Both the position numbers and the translations under genes were made by a program. Below the pieces are notes generated by a model. That model saw nothing but the letters and a program-made list of their open reading frames with translations, searched no databases and had not been told where the DNA came from. Below, piece by piece: positions 1 through 8,529 of a stretch of 64,000 nt of DNA. Numbering within the stretch: position 1 is the first letter of the stretch; each line of letters opens with the position of its first letter. This DNA comes from Helicobacter japonicus (GTDB lineage Bacteria; Campylobacterota; Campylobacteria; Campylobacterales; Helicobacteraceae). Where the stretch lies: assembly GCF_000762845.2 (NCBI RefSeq), contig NZ_JRMQ02000001.1, positions 1 through 64,000 on the forward strand. Direction: 5' to 3'.

Positions 1-1251
1 AATATATGTGATTTGTTGCTTTGTTTTTTCTATTGCTAAATCAATCTTTGTAATTTGTGTATCCAAATAAGAAGCAATGGCTTTCTGCTCTTGTAGGGGC
101 GGCAAAGGGATTTTAATATCTCTTAGATTTGAAGCATAAATATGCACGATAATTTCTCCTTTAGATTCTATCAATTTACAGAATCTAACGCCTTGAGTAT
201 TTAGGGCGTATGATAAAAATAGCGCGTCATTTTGGTTTTGCCTAAAAATAATTACATCGCCTCCAGCAAATGCCTTTTCGTCTCCTAAATAAACAATATT
301 TTTTCCAATATCCTCTTTAGTTTCTCCAGACCCTGAAAAAAGAATATCGCCTTTATAGATGGGCGTGGCATTTTTAGCAGTTTCTTGCGATACTTTGGAA
401 TGTAGAGTGTGCGTTTTAATTTCGTATTTTGTGTAAATATCTCCATAAATAAGCGTTGAAATTCCCTCATCAAGCAAATCGTTACGCCCTATATTACCGC
501 CTTTAGAAAATTTACCAAAACTTGCAAGGCGTCTAACTTCCCAATGTTTTGGGGTTGTGCCTAGATATTTCACGCCACTCTCTTTTAATTCTGTGTTTTT
601 GTTTAACCCTCTGCAAACCACTGCATTAATCAAAGCTTGTTTTTTTTCAGTCAAAAGCGCAATAAGCTTTTGTTTGGATTCTATAAATTGTGAAATCTTG
701 TCGCATTTTTTATCCAAAAATTCTGCGATTGCTTTTTGCTCTTGTAGGGGTGGAAGCGGGATTTTAAATTCTGCAAGTTCTTTTGAGGTAATACCGCCGA
801 TAAGTCCTTTTATACTAGAAAAAAATAAATTTCCAAAAAAGTTACTTTGCAAGATATAAAACAGCATTTTTTTATTAATTGATATTTTATCCGCATTAAT
901 ACAGCACAATTTATTAACAAAGCAAACTTCTTGATTCAAAAAAGCTAGTTTTTTACCTGCACTTCCACCTTCTACACATAATAAAACTGATGATTTTGGA
1001 GCTTTTAGAAAGTTTAAATTATTCTTTTTGATATACATTCCATTTTCATAATCCACTACACAAGAGTCAATCTCTATATCTTTTGTTGCAATATATGGAA
1101 TAGAGTTTTCCTCCCAAACTTCATATTGTGATTTTTCGCTATCTTTAATGCTGTTGCCTGTGTAAAATTGGGCTAAATATTTTAGTTTTCTAACTTCCCA
1201 ATGCTCTGGAATCTCGCCGAGCCATTCTATCCCGCTATCTTTGAATCTCAT
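1..1251 (-). CDS. hsdS: Type I restriction-modification specificity subunit HsdS (C-terminus beyond window edge)
   Basis: Reading the minus strand from the ATG at 1251 gives one uninterrupted frame of 417 codons that leaves the window at base 1, so the stop is not seen. HsdS recognises the two halves of the target sequence for a type I R-M complex. The protein shows the usual two-fold plan. Each half begins with a GIEWLGEIPEHWEV-like segment (residues 7-20 and about 188-202), followed by a variable target-recognition domain. Each half ends in a KIPLPPLQEQKAIA segment (about 163-176 and 379-392) leading into a helical spacer. The start overlaps the hsdM stop by four bases (ATGA), so the two are translationally coupled. 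No hsdR is visible and it may lie outside the window. The family call is firm; the DNA target cannot be predicted. Confidence 0.93.
   Translation of the reverse strand, partial: MRFKDSGIEWLGEIPEHWEVRKLKYLAQFYTGNSIKDSEKSQYEVWEENSIPYIATKDIEIDSCVVDYENGMYIKKNNLNFLKAPKSSVLLCVEGGSAGKKLAFLNQEVCFVNKLCCINADKISINKKMLFYILQSNFFGNLFFSSIKGLIGGITSKELAEFKIPLPPLQEQKAIAEFLDKKCDKISQFIESKQKLIALLTEKKQALINAVVCRGLNKNTELKESGVKYLGTTPKHWEVRRLASFGKFSKGGNIGRNDLLDEGISTLIYGDIYTKYEIKTHTLHSKVSQETAKNATPIYKGDILFSGSGETKEDIGKNIVYLGDEKAFAGGDVIIFRQNQNDALFLSYALNTQGVRFCKLIESKGEIIVHIYASNLRDIKIPLPPLQEQKAIASYLDTQITKIDLAIEKTKQQITYI
61..120 (-). repeat. HsdS conserved-region repeat, distal copy
   Basis: Encodes the second KIPLPPLQEQKAIA segment of HsdS. 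It is a close DNA match to 721-780, in direct orientation, and could support recombination between target-recognition halves. Confidence 0.7.
721..780 (-). repeat. HsdS conserved-region repeat, proximal copy
   Basis: Encodes the first KIPLPPLQEQKAIA segment of HsdS, the partner of the copy at 61-120. A second, more diverged repeat pair (about 531-590 and 1195-1251) encodes the EHWEV-type segments at the start of each half. Confidence 0.7.
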
Positions 1252-3161
1252 TTCGCAATCTCGTTTAAAAGATTCTGCACTTGCGCTTCTAAACTCTGCA
1301 AATCCGCGTTAATACTCTCTAAGCTTCTAGGTGGTGTGTAGGTATAGAAAAATTTATTAAAGAGTATTTCATAGCCTATCTCCTTGCTCTCCCACGCTAT
1401 CCACGAGTTTGGCACAAAGGGCTTGACTTCTGTGTCATAGTAGGCTTGAATGTCTTGCTTTAGCGGGATTTTCTCTGTGTTATTCGTCCTATCTTTTTCT
1501 ATGATGATATTTTCCTCACTCTTTTTGAGTTTAACGCTTAAAAACTTTAAAAATTCCTCTTTGTCTTTAAAATCTCTTGGATTGCGCTCTAGCTCTTGCA
1601 ACTTTGCTAGGATTTTATCCTTGTTTTTTAGCTCTAGGAACTTTTCGTCCTCTTTTAAACTTTCTATGCTTTTGGGTTTTTCTATAAGGATTAGGGTGTA
1701 GCCAAAGTCATCATTGTCTAAAATCTTGCAATCTGCATTTTGCTCATAGTTTAAAAATAGATTTGTAATAGTGGCTATATGCTCTTTATTCATTGCATTT
1801 TGTTTTTTGCCTAGAGATTTTTTCATTTTGGTGTAATAGCTTTCATTTATCGCGTTAATAAGCTGGACTTTGCCCTTTTTGTGCGGGGGCTTTTTGTTTG
1901 TCATAATCCAAATAAAAGTAGGAATCCCTGTGTTATAAAACATATTGGTAGGCAAAGCAACAATGGCTTCTAGGAAGTCGTTTTCTATGATGTGTTTGCG
2001 GATTTTTACCATACCACTATCGGAGTTAAAAAGTGAGCTGCCATTATGCACAGAGGCTAGTCTTGAGCCTTTTTCTTCTGCGGGCTTCATTTTGCTAAGC
2101 ATATTGAGCAAAAACATCATTTGTCCATCGCTTTTGCTTGTGATACCTACTTGGAATCTCAAATCTTTGCAATCACTTTTTGCACCCTTTTTCTCTATGC
2201 CCAAAATCTTTTGGTCGTTTTCCCACGACTTGCCATAGGGAGGATTTGTGAGCATAAAGTCAAATTTTAAATCTTGGAGTTTATCTTCGCTTAAAGTTGA
2301 GCCATATTTGATATTATCAGAGTCTTCGCCTTTTATCAGCATATCGGCTTTACAAATGGCATAGGTTTCTGGATTTATCTCTTGTCCATAGAGATGAATG
2401 CTTGCATTTGACTTTATTACGCCTTGCGGGTCGGTGATGAAATTTTTAGATTCTGTAAGCATACCACCACTTCCACAGGCGTTGTCATAGATGAGATAAG
2501 TGCCTTTTTGGATTTCATCTTTCACAGGCAAAAATACAAGATGCGTCATTAGCTGTATGATTTCTCGTGGCGTGAAGTGTTCTCCTGCTTCCTCGTTGTT
2601 TTCCTCATTAAAGCGGCGGATAAGCTCCTCAAAGATATAGCCCATAGCTAAATTGCTTAAACCCTCTTGGATAATGTTGCCTTTAGAATCTAAAATGGGA
2701 TTCATAGAAAAATTGATTTTAGGGGAGCAAAATCTCTCTATCACACCAAAGAGAATGTTTGCTTCCTCTAGGGTATCAAGCTGATTTTTAAATTTGAATT
2801 TAGAAATAATATCTTTAATGTTTTCACTAAAACTATCAAGATAGTTTTCAAAATTTATTCTTATGTTTTTAGGGTCATTGAGGAGGCTTTGGAGTGTGAA
2901 TTTGGAATAGTTATAAAATTTCATATTGCTACCATTTACACCACAAAGCAGACTATCTTTATTTTCTAGTTTGTCTTTGTAGGTTTCATAGGTTTGTATC
3001 ACACGCTCTTTTGTCGGCTCTAACATCACATCAATGCGCCTTAAAATCGTCATAGGCAAGATGACATCACGATATTTGCCTTTAACATAAATATCGCGCA
3101 ACAAATCATCTGCCACACTCCAAATGAAATTTACCATAGATTGAAAGTCATTTGCGTTCAA
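1248..3161 (-). CDS. hsdM: Type I restriction-modification DNA methyltransferase subunit HsdM
   Basis: A 637-residue N6-adenine methyltransferase subunit of a type I R-M system. It modifies host DNA with HsdS and, when present, forms the restriction complex with HsdR. Visible motifs are the helical N-terminal domain (about 10-150), EHFTPRE (194-200), the AdoMet-binding DNACGSGGM (226-234) and the catalytic NPPYG (306-310). The C-terminal part is helical and probably contacts HsdS. Translation begins at TTG (3161), with AAAGGAG a few bases upstream. The stop overlaps the hsdS ATG. Length is a little longer than the classical 500-530 residues, as in many N-6 DNA methylase family members. All motifs are intact, so activity is expected. 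Confidence 0.95.
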   Translation of the reverse strand: MNANDFQSMVNFIWSVADDLLRDIYVKGKYRDVILPMTILRRIDVMLEPTKERVIQTYETYKDKLENKDSLLCGVNGSNMKFYNYSKFTLQSLLNDPKNIRINFENYLDSFSENIKDIISKFKFKNQLDTLEEANILFGVIERFCSPKINFSMNPILDSKGNIIQEGLSNLAMGYIFEELIRRFNEENNEEAGEHFTPREIIQLMTHLVFLPVKDEIQKGTYLIYDNACGSGGMLTESKNFITDPQGVIKSNASIHLYGQEINPETYAICKADMLIKGEDSDNIKYGSTLSEDKLQDLKFDFMLTNPPYGKSWENDQKILGIEKKGAKSDCKDLRFQVGITSKSDGQMMFLLNMLSKMKPAEEKGSRLASVHNGSSLFNSDSGMVKIRKHIIENDFLEAIVALPTNMFYNTGIPTFIWIMTNKKPPHKKGKVQLINAINESYYTKMKKSLGKKQNAMNKEHIATITNLFLNYEQNADCKILDNDDFGYTLILIEKPKSIESLKEDEKFLELKNKDKILAKLQELERNPRDFKDKEEFLKFLSVKLKKSEENIIIEKDRTNNTEKIPLKQDIQAYYDTEVKPFVPNSWIAWESKEIGYEILFNKFFYTYTPPRSLESINADLQSLEAQVQNLLNEIAK

Positions 3162-3363
3162 GGGCTCTCCTTTGAGTTAGGCTAAACCTGTTATCATATA
3201 AAATTAAGGCTAAAAAACTTATTAGAGAGACTTATCATAGATTTTACATTACTCATTATGTGAGAAAGAAGGGAACAGGAACTTATGGAGCTATTTTGAA
3301 AAGATATTCTTTGCATATATGCACAGAAAAAACTTTGGTATTTGTTAAAGAAAGATTCACTTA

Positions 3364-3372
3364 TGCTATAAT
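3364..3372 (+). promoter_or_regulatory. Extended -10 promoter of glnA
   Basis: TGCTATAAT sits about 47 bases upstream of the glnA ATG. It matches the extended -10 element typical of Helicobacter housekeeping (RpoD) promoters, which have little -35 conservation. A Shine-Dalgarno AAGGAG follows at 3408-3413. Confidence 0.7.
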
Positions 3373-3418
3373 CGCTACATTATTTTAATTCTATAAATTA
3401 AAGCATTAAGGAGCATTT

Positions 3419-4858
3419 ATGAGTAGAGGAAGCATAGACAAGCAAGCAGTGGCTGATTTTTTTACATTTTGTGATGAAAATGAAGTTGAATTTATTGACT
3501 TCCGCTTTACAGACATCAAAGGTGTATGGCATCATTTGAGCTTTTCTCGCAGTGCAATTAACGAAGAAAGCTTTGAGGGTATACCCTTTGATGGCAGCTC
3601 TATCCCTGCGTGGCAGCCAGTAGATAAATCCGATATGATGCTTATCCCTGAACCTGTGCGATATTTCATTGACCCATTTACTGCTGATACCACTGCGGTA
3701 GTCTTTTGCGATATTTGGGATATTTATAAAAATGAGCCTTATGAGAAATGTCCGCGCTCCATTGTCAAACGCGCAATGAAATATCTTAAAGAAAGCGGTA
3801 TTGGCGATGTTGCCTACTATGGACCAGAGAATGAATTTTTCATTTTTGATTCTATTAAGATTAAAGATTCTGTAAATTGTCAATATTATGAAATAGATTC
3901 TGAAGAGGGTGAATGGAATCGTGCGCGCGAATTTGAAGGTGGCGTGAATATGGGACATCGTCCTGGCACAAAAGGCGGATATTTTCCTGTGCCACCTGTG
4001 GATTCTATGGTGGATTTACGCGCTGAAATCGTCAAAGTGCTAAACCAAGTAGGATTAGAAACTTTTGTGCTTCACCACGAAGTCGCACAGGGACAAAATG
4101 AAATTGGCGTGAAATTTGGCAATATGCTTGAAGCAGCAGATAATGTGCAAAAACTCAAATATGTTGTCAAAATGGTCGCGCATCTCAATGGAAAAACTGC
4201 AACCTTTATGCCAAAGCCACTTTATGGAGATAATGGCAGTGGTATGCACGTGCATATCAGCATTTGGAAAGATGGACACAATCTCTTTGCAGGAGAAGCA
4301 TACCAAGGCTTAAGTGAAATGGCATTACATTTCTTAGGTGGTGTGCTTAAACACGCGCGTGCATTAGCCGCCTTTACAAATCCTAGCACTAATTCCTATA
4401 AGCGACTGATTCCAGGATTTGAAGCACCGAGTATCCTTACTTACTCCGCACAAAACAGAAGTGCAAGTATTAGAATCCCATACAACAGCGGTGAAAAAGC
4501 AAAACGAATGGAATTTAGATTCCCAGATAGCTCTGCAAATCCTTATCTAGCATTTGCAAGCCTCTTACTTGCAGGAATGGACGGCATAAAAAATAAAATT
4601 CACCCGGGTGAGCCTATGGAAATTAATCTTTTTGAGCTTACTTTAGATGAGATTCGTGAAAAAGGCATTAAACAACTGCCACACACTTTGCGGCACGCTA
4701 TTGAGGAAATGCTTGTTGATAAAGCATATCTTAAAGAAGGCGGCGTATTTAGTGAAGAGTTTATCCAAACCTACAAAGCCTATAAATTTGAAACAGAGAT
4801 TTGGCCTTGGGAAGCACGCCCTCACCCATTTGAATTCCTCACAACTTATAGCTGTTAG
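3419..4858 (+). CDS. glnA: Glutamine synthetase, type I
   Basis: Makes glutamine from glutamate and ammonia with ATP; it is the central ammonium assimilation enzyme, a cytoplasmic dodecamer. At 479 residues it has the usual GSI length. Visible signatures include FDGSS near residue 57, the ATP/metal-binding [10 protein letters not shown], and [17 protein letters not shown]. The start is supported by AAGGAG five bases upstream of ATG. The segment that in enteric GSI-beta enzymes carries the adenylylated tyrosine reads NLFELT here, with Phe405 in place of Tyr. Regulation by GlnE-type adenylylation is therefore not possible at that site, as has been reported for H. pylori GlnA. Monocistronic: its own promoter upstream and a hairpin terminator downstream. 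Confidence 0.97.
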   Translation: MSRGSIDKQAVADFFTFCDENEVEFIDFRFTDIKGVWHHLSFSRSAINEESFEGIPFDGSSIPAWQPVDKSDMMLIPEPVRYFIDPFTADTTAVVFCDIWDIYKNEPYEKCPRSIVKRAMKYLKESGIGDVAYYGPENEFFIFDSIKIKDSVNCQYYEIDSEEGEWNRAREFEGGVNMGHRPGTKGGYFPVPPVDSMVDLRAEIVKVLNQVGLETFVLHHEVAQGQNEIGVKFGNMLEAADNVQKLKYVVKMVAHLNGKTATFMPKPLYGDNGSGMHVHISIWKDGHNLFAGEAYQGLSEMALHFLGGVLKHARALAAFTNPSTNSYKRLIPGFEAPSILTYSAQNRSASIRIPYNSGEKAKRMEFRFPDSSANPYLAFASLLLAGMDGIKNKIHPGEPMEINLFELTLDEIREKGIKQLPHTLRHAIEEMLVDKAYLKEGGVFSEEFIQTYKAYKFETEIWPWEARPHPFEFLTTYSC

Positions 4859-4872
4859 ATTCTTTATACAAT

Positions 4873-4910
4873 AAATGCCTTTTGTGAGGCATTTAGTTTT
4901 AATTTTTTTA
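4873..4910 (+). terminator. Rho-independent terminator of glnA
   Basis: Stem AAATGCC/GGCATTT (4873-4879 with 4888-4894) with an 8-base loop, followed by a T-rich stretch. It lies 15 bases after the glnA stop. Confidence 0.75.
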
Positions 4911-4919
4911 TAAACTTAT

Positions 4920-4939
4920 AGAGATTTTTTAAAATCTCT
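4920..4939. terminator. Possible terminator hairpin of the minus-strand operon
   Basis: AGAGATTTT/AAAATCTCT form an AT-rich inverted repeat between glnA and the convergent gene ending at 4953. It could end the minus-strand transcript or act in both directions. The T-run is weak. Confidence 0.4.
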
Positions 4940-4952
4940 AAAAAAATTTGAA

Positions 4953-5711
4953 TTATTCGGGTAAAGATTCTGTATTTTCTAGTAAATCCAAAGAAGGACC
5001 AGCTGGTGCTTGTGTGCTTTCAATCTCTGTATCTTCTTGATTCTCTTCATTACCTTGGTCTAATACTTCTTGTGGTAACGAATCTTCCATAATATCTGTA
5101 GTATTTTGTAAAGGTTTAGGCGTAATAATCCCTGCAGATGACTTTTGAGGTTTTTGCATTTTTTGTGCAAATTTATTTGACAAGTAGCAATCAACATAGA
5201 TTCTGTATAAAAATGGTTCTTTTGCCTTGATATTTGGCACAATCACAGCAAAACTTTTTGTTTCTCCTACGCCAATATCAAGCTCAATATTCGTGCTAGA
5301 TGAGCTTTTAGGTATAATGCTATTTAGAATCTTAAAGAGCATTATACCATTCTCATCGCGCACTTCATTGACCACAATCGAGCATTCATTGACATCAACT
5401 TTTCCATTATGTGTAATATCACCCGCAACAAAAAATCCATTTGTATATTGCATAGCGTGTGCGCTTGTAATATTTACTTCACTTGTATAGAGCACCTTTT
5501 GCATTACATAACGCAAAGCAAAAGGTGTGGAGCAAACAACAAGAATTGAAAGAAAAAAGAAAAATCGTGCAATAAATTTTCGCCCTCTAAGCAAAAGTCC
5601 GAGCGTAAAAAGCATAATAAATATAAAAAAAATTGCTAAAAGAGTGGCAATTTCATATAAAGAGAGGTAGGAAATAGTTTGCACTAAAAGCGTTTTGACA
5701 TTCTCAATCAT
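4953..5711 (-). CDS. DUF2393-like membrane-anchored protein
   Basis: A 252-residue protein with two hydrophobic helices near the N-terminus (about 18-42 and 46-66). An extracytoplasmic domain of about 130 residues follows, and an acidic, Pro/Ser/Gln-rich tail (from about 185). The central domain contains a repeated beta-strand pattern (FFVAGDITHNGKVDVNEC and similar) that resembles the DUF2393 family of Helicobacter and Campylobacter; that family has no known function to my knowledge. It lies 13 bases downstream of hisIE in the same direction and is probably co-transcribed with it. Inner-membrane location with a periplasmic domain is inferred from the topology. The low-complexity tail looks unstructured. 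Confidence 0.7.
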   Translation of the reverse strand: MIENVKTLLVQTISYLSLYEIATLLAIFFIFIMLFTLGLLLRGRKFIARFFFFLSILVVCSTPFALRYVMQKVLYTSEVNITSAHAMQYTNGFFVAGDITHNGKVDVNECSIVVNEVRDENGIMLFKILNSIIPKSSSSTNIELDIGVGETKSFAVIVPNIKAKEPFLYRIYVDCYLSNKFAQKMQKPQKSSAGIITPKPLQNTTDIMEDSLPQEVLDQGNEENQEDTEIESTQAPAGPSLDLLENTESLPE

Positions 5712-5724
5712 TATCTATTGCTCT

Positions 5725-6423
5725 CTAAGATGATGGGCGTGAAGCCTTTTCCTCTATACCACTTTGTCCTGTGCGCCTTTGTAATTCTTGCAAAATAAGT
5801 TCGGGAGAAATATGCACAGAAGCTAAACCTACAAGAGTGTGATAAAGCAAATCCGCACACTCATAGATAATAGCTTGCTCTTCTTTATCTTTTAATGCAA
5901 AACAAAATTCTCCCGCTTCTTCAATAATTTTCTTACCTATACCATTTGCCCCTTTGGCAAGTAACGATGCACTATAACTACATTGTGTATTTTCATTTCT
6001 ACGCGATTGTATCGTATGATAGAGTTCATCAAGTATATGATATACGCCTTGTAGATGAGGATTCTGTGGTGCTGGATTTTCTACAATATAATTTTCATCA
6101 AAAGCAATTCCCTTAAAAAAGCAGCTCTTCTCTCCTGTATGACAAGCCACCCCCACCTGCTGGACAATAAAAATCAAACTATCATTATCACAATCTAAAA
6201 GAATCTCTTTAATATGTTGTATATGTCCGCTTTGTTCGCCCTTTTGCCATATTCTTTGTTTAGAGCGTGAAAAATAATGAGCAATTTTATTTTGCACACT
6301 CAAAGCCAAAGACTGCTTAGATGAGTAGGCGAGCATAAGCACCTGCTTATCTTCTTGATTTTGCACGATGGTAGGAATTAACTCATACCGCTCCCAATCA
6401 ATTTGCTCAAGCACATTTTGCAT
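5725..6423 (-). CDS. hisI: Bifunctional phosphoribosyl-AMP cyclohydrolase / phosphoribosyl-ATP pyrophosphohydrolase
   Basis: Catalyses the second and third steps of histidine biosynthesis. The N-terminal HisI domain (about 1-115) carries the VLMLAY signature and the metal-binding CHTGEKSCFF segment. The C-terminal HisE domain (about 125-220) carries the EEAGEFCFALKD acidic motif. The fused HisIE arrangement is common in bacteria. The gene starts directly at the end of the band-7 gene (ATG next to that stop), so it is read in the same operon. No other his gene is in the window, so the pathway genes are dispersed. H. pylori lacks this pathway, which supports an enterohepatic species. Confidence 0.95.
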   Translation of the reverse strand: MQNVLEQIDWERYELIPTIVQNQEDKQVLMLAYSSKQSLALSVQNKIAHYFSRSKQRIWQKGEQSGHIQHIKEILLDCDNDSLIFIVQQVGVACHTGEKSCFFKGIAFDENYIVENPAPQNPHLQGVYHILDELYHTIQSRRNENTQCSYSASLLAKGANGIGKKIIEEAGEFCFALKDKEEQAIIYECADLLYHTLVGLASVHISPELILQELQRRTGQSGIEEKASRPSS

Positions 6424-7533
6424 CTATTGCCCTACAACTGCACTTTTTTGCTTACTTTTAGAATCTACCCAAATATTTGGCACTGCACCTCCGGGAGTAA
6501 GAAAAATCTGTGCATTATTATTTTCTTTCAATGCCTCGTTAAATTTGCCCTGCGTTTCAATTTGGCGCAATTCAAGTAATCGCTGTGAAAGACTCTCATT
6601 TACAAGGCGGTTTGCTTCACTTTGCCCTCTTGCTTCAATTTCTAGTGCGTCAGCCTTACCCTTTGCTCTCTCACGCAAAGCATTTGCTTCTTCTTTAGCT
6701 TTTTGTGCATCTCTTTTAGCAAGCTCAACTCCCTCAATGCGCGTTTTTACCTGCTCAGGTAAAACAATCTCACGTAATTGAATCGATACAAGCTTGACAG
6801 GTTGATTAGGTGTTGCATCAAGTTTGCTTTTAAATCCTGTATAGATAAGACTGGCTACCTCATCACGTTTTGTAGGAAGTTCCTCCGTAGGGTAATTCCC
6901 CACTGCACTACGCACCACATCACGAATCACAGGATTAATAATTTTTTGCTCCCACGCTGTGCCATATTCTGCGATTGTAGCAGGAACTTTCTCACGCTCA
7001 AGCTGATACTGCACTGTGAGTTCAATAGAAATGGTCATACCGCTTGTATCCATCACATTAATCGCATCATTGCGCAAAATACTTTGCTCTCGCCCAATAT
7101 TTCCCATATCTTCAATACGTGAGAAATTAATCGTTCGCACTTTTGTATCCACAATGATAACATTTTGGATAATAGGCACAAAAAAGTGTAAGCCCGGGTC
7201 AAGTGGTTTAGGGTCATATTTACCAGTAGTTACTTTAATACCAACTTCGCCTGCATTCACAATCACGAAAGGACGCGCCGCAATGAATATAACAATAAGC
7301 AGCACAACAATAATAAGCAATCCTAGAGATTTACCACTCGGCATAGAGGGCATAGGAAAAGATTCTAAATTGAATCCGCCATCACCTCTATTATTGTTTC
7401 CATTATTATTGTTTGGGCGATTCCTACCGCCATTATCGCCACCACCCCTTGGTGAATCATTTTTTTGTTCCAATACTTTTTCATCATTTTGGGCACGTTT
7501 TTTCTTTAAATGCTCGTTTAAGTCAATAGGCAT
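6424..7533 (-). CDS. Band-7/SPFH (prohibitin-like) membrane protein
   Basis: A 369-residue protein with an N-terminal cytoplasmic stretch (about 1-66) rich in Gly and Asn. A single transmembrane helix follows (about 70-88), then an SPFH domain (about 90-265) beginning VNAGEVGIK, and an Ala/Glu/Lys/Arg-rich coiled coil (about 265-325). SPFH proteins oligomerise in membranes and often regulate FtsH-type proteases or organise membrane domains. This one resembles the prohibitin/HflC-like proteins of Campylobacter and Helicobacter. It is sandwiched between ilvE (upstream) and hisIE (downstream) with almost no spacing, although no functional link to amino-acid synthesis is evident. The Gly/Asn-rich N-terminal region is unusually long and looks disordered. 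Confidence 0.88.
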   Translation of the reverse strand: MPIDLNEHLKKKRAQNDEKVLEQKNDSPRGGGDNGGRNRPNNNNGNNNRGDGGFNLESFPMPSMPSGKSLGLLIIVVLLIVIFIAARPFVIVNAGEVGIKVTTGKYDPKPLDPGLHFFVPIIQNVIIVDTKVRTINFSRIEDMGNIGREQSILRNDAINVMDTSGMTISIELTVQYQLEREKVPATIAEYGTAWEQKIINPVIRDVVRSAVGNYPTEELPTKRDEVASLIYTGFKSKLDATPNQPVKLVSIQLREIVLPEQVKTRIEGVELAKRDAQKAKEEANALRERAKGKADALEIEARGQSEANRLVNESLSQRLLELRQIETQGKFNEALKENNNAQIFLTPGGAVPNIWVDSKSKQKSAVVGQ

Positions 7534-7546
7534 TCACTCTCCTTTT

Positions 7547-8470
7547 TTAATCAATATAAGTCAAATAATGTGCATATTTAGGATTTTCACCATTTACGAG
7601 TGCGAAAAACACTTCTTGTAATTTCTTTGTCATTTCTCCAGCCTTACCATTACCTATAATACGTGTATCAAGCTCACGCACAGGAGTAATTTCAGCAGCA
7701 GTTCCGGTAAAAAATGCTTCATCAGCAATATATACTTCATCACGCGTAATACGACGTTGTTCAACAGGAATCCCCATATCTTTAGCAATTTCTATCGTCG
7801 TAGCTTGCGTGATAGATTCTAAAGTATTATCATAAAATGGCGTGATAAGCTTACCATTCCTTACAATAAAAAAGCATTCACCACTACCTTCAGCCACAAA
7901 GCCATTATCATCAAGAAGTAATGCCTCATCACAGCCACAAGAAACTGCTTCGTGCTTTGCCATTTGTGAATTGAGATAGTTTGCAGCTGCTTTTGCTTTA
8001 CCCATAAATGCCTTTACAGGATTACGAACAAATGAGCTAGTTTTTACCTTAATACCATTATTGATGCCATCTTCACCTAGATATGCACCCCATTCCCACG
8101 CAGCAATTGCTACATTCACAGGTGCATTCATATGATAAAGCCCCATTACGCCATAGCCTAGATAAATTAAAGGACGAATATAGACATTACCTTTATAATC
8201 ATTGCGATTTGCTTTTAGGAGCTCAATTTGAGCCTTTTCTAATTCTTCTTGTGTATAAGGAGATTTGATACATACAATTTTTGCAGAATCCAAAAGTCTT
8301 TTTGTATGCTCTTTAAGGCGAAAAATTGCTAATCCACGCTTTGTCATATATGCTCTTGTGCCTTCAAAGACAGCATTACCATAGTGTAAAGTATGTGTAA
8401 GAACGTGCGTAGTCGCCTCTGCCCAAGGTATTAATTTACCATCTTTCCAAATATATTGTGCTTCATTCAT
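7547..8470 (-). CDS. ilvE: Branched-chain amino-acid aminotransferase
   Basis: A PLP-dependent fold-type IV transaminase that interconverts Leu/Ile/Val and their 2-oxo acids with glutamate/2-oxoglutarate. The N-terminus has the typical start of the family (IWKDGKLIPWAEA, then HYGNAVFEGTRAY). The PLP lysine lies in the segment KAFMGKAKAAANYLN, and EGSGECFFIV follows. I place the start at the ATG at 8470 because GGAGG lies nine bases upstream. An in-frame TTG at 8488 would put that Shine-Dalgarno inside the gene. It is followed closely by the band-7 gene, probably as one transcript. The expected length of about 307 residues is normal. Confidence 0.95.
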   Translation of the reverse strand: MNEAQYIWKDGKLIPWAEATTHVLTHTLHYGNAVFEGTRAYMTKRGLAIFRLKEHTKRLLDSAKIVCIKSPYTQEELEKAQIELLKANRNDYKGNVYIRPLIYLGYGVMGLYHMNAPVNVAIAAWEWGAYLGEDGINNGIKVKTSSFVRNPVKAFMGKAKAAANYLNSQMAKHEAVSCGCDEALLLDDNGFVAEGSGECFFIVRNGKLITPFYDNTLESITQATTIEIAKDMGIPVEQRRITRDEVYIADEAFFTGTAAEITPVRELDTRIIGNGKAGEMTKKLQEVFFALVNGENPKYAHYLTYID

Positions 8471-8529
8471 TAAAAATGCCTCCACCAAAAATAATACTTT
8501 AAGATTGTAGCAAAAGTTTTGTAATATTT

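Noticed and set aside
285-473. 62-codon minus-strand ORF
   Set aside because: It lies inside hsdS in another frame; the hsdS frame is continuous and carries clear HsdS motifs.
3175-3390. Open frame of about 70 codons upstream of glnA on the plus strand (includes HRFYITHYVRKKG)
   Set aside because: It has no start codon or ribosome-binding site, overlaps the glnA promoter and resembles no family I can name; it could be a gene remnant, but the evidence is too weak.
3398-3958. 186-codon ORF antisense to glnA
   Set aside because: It is a mirror of the highly conserved glnA coding sequence and has no family features or ribosome-binding site.
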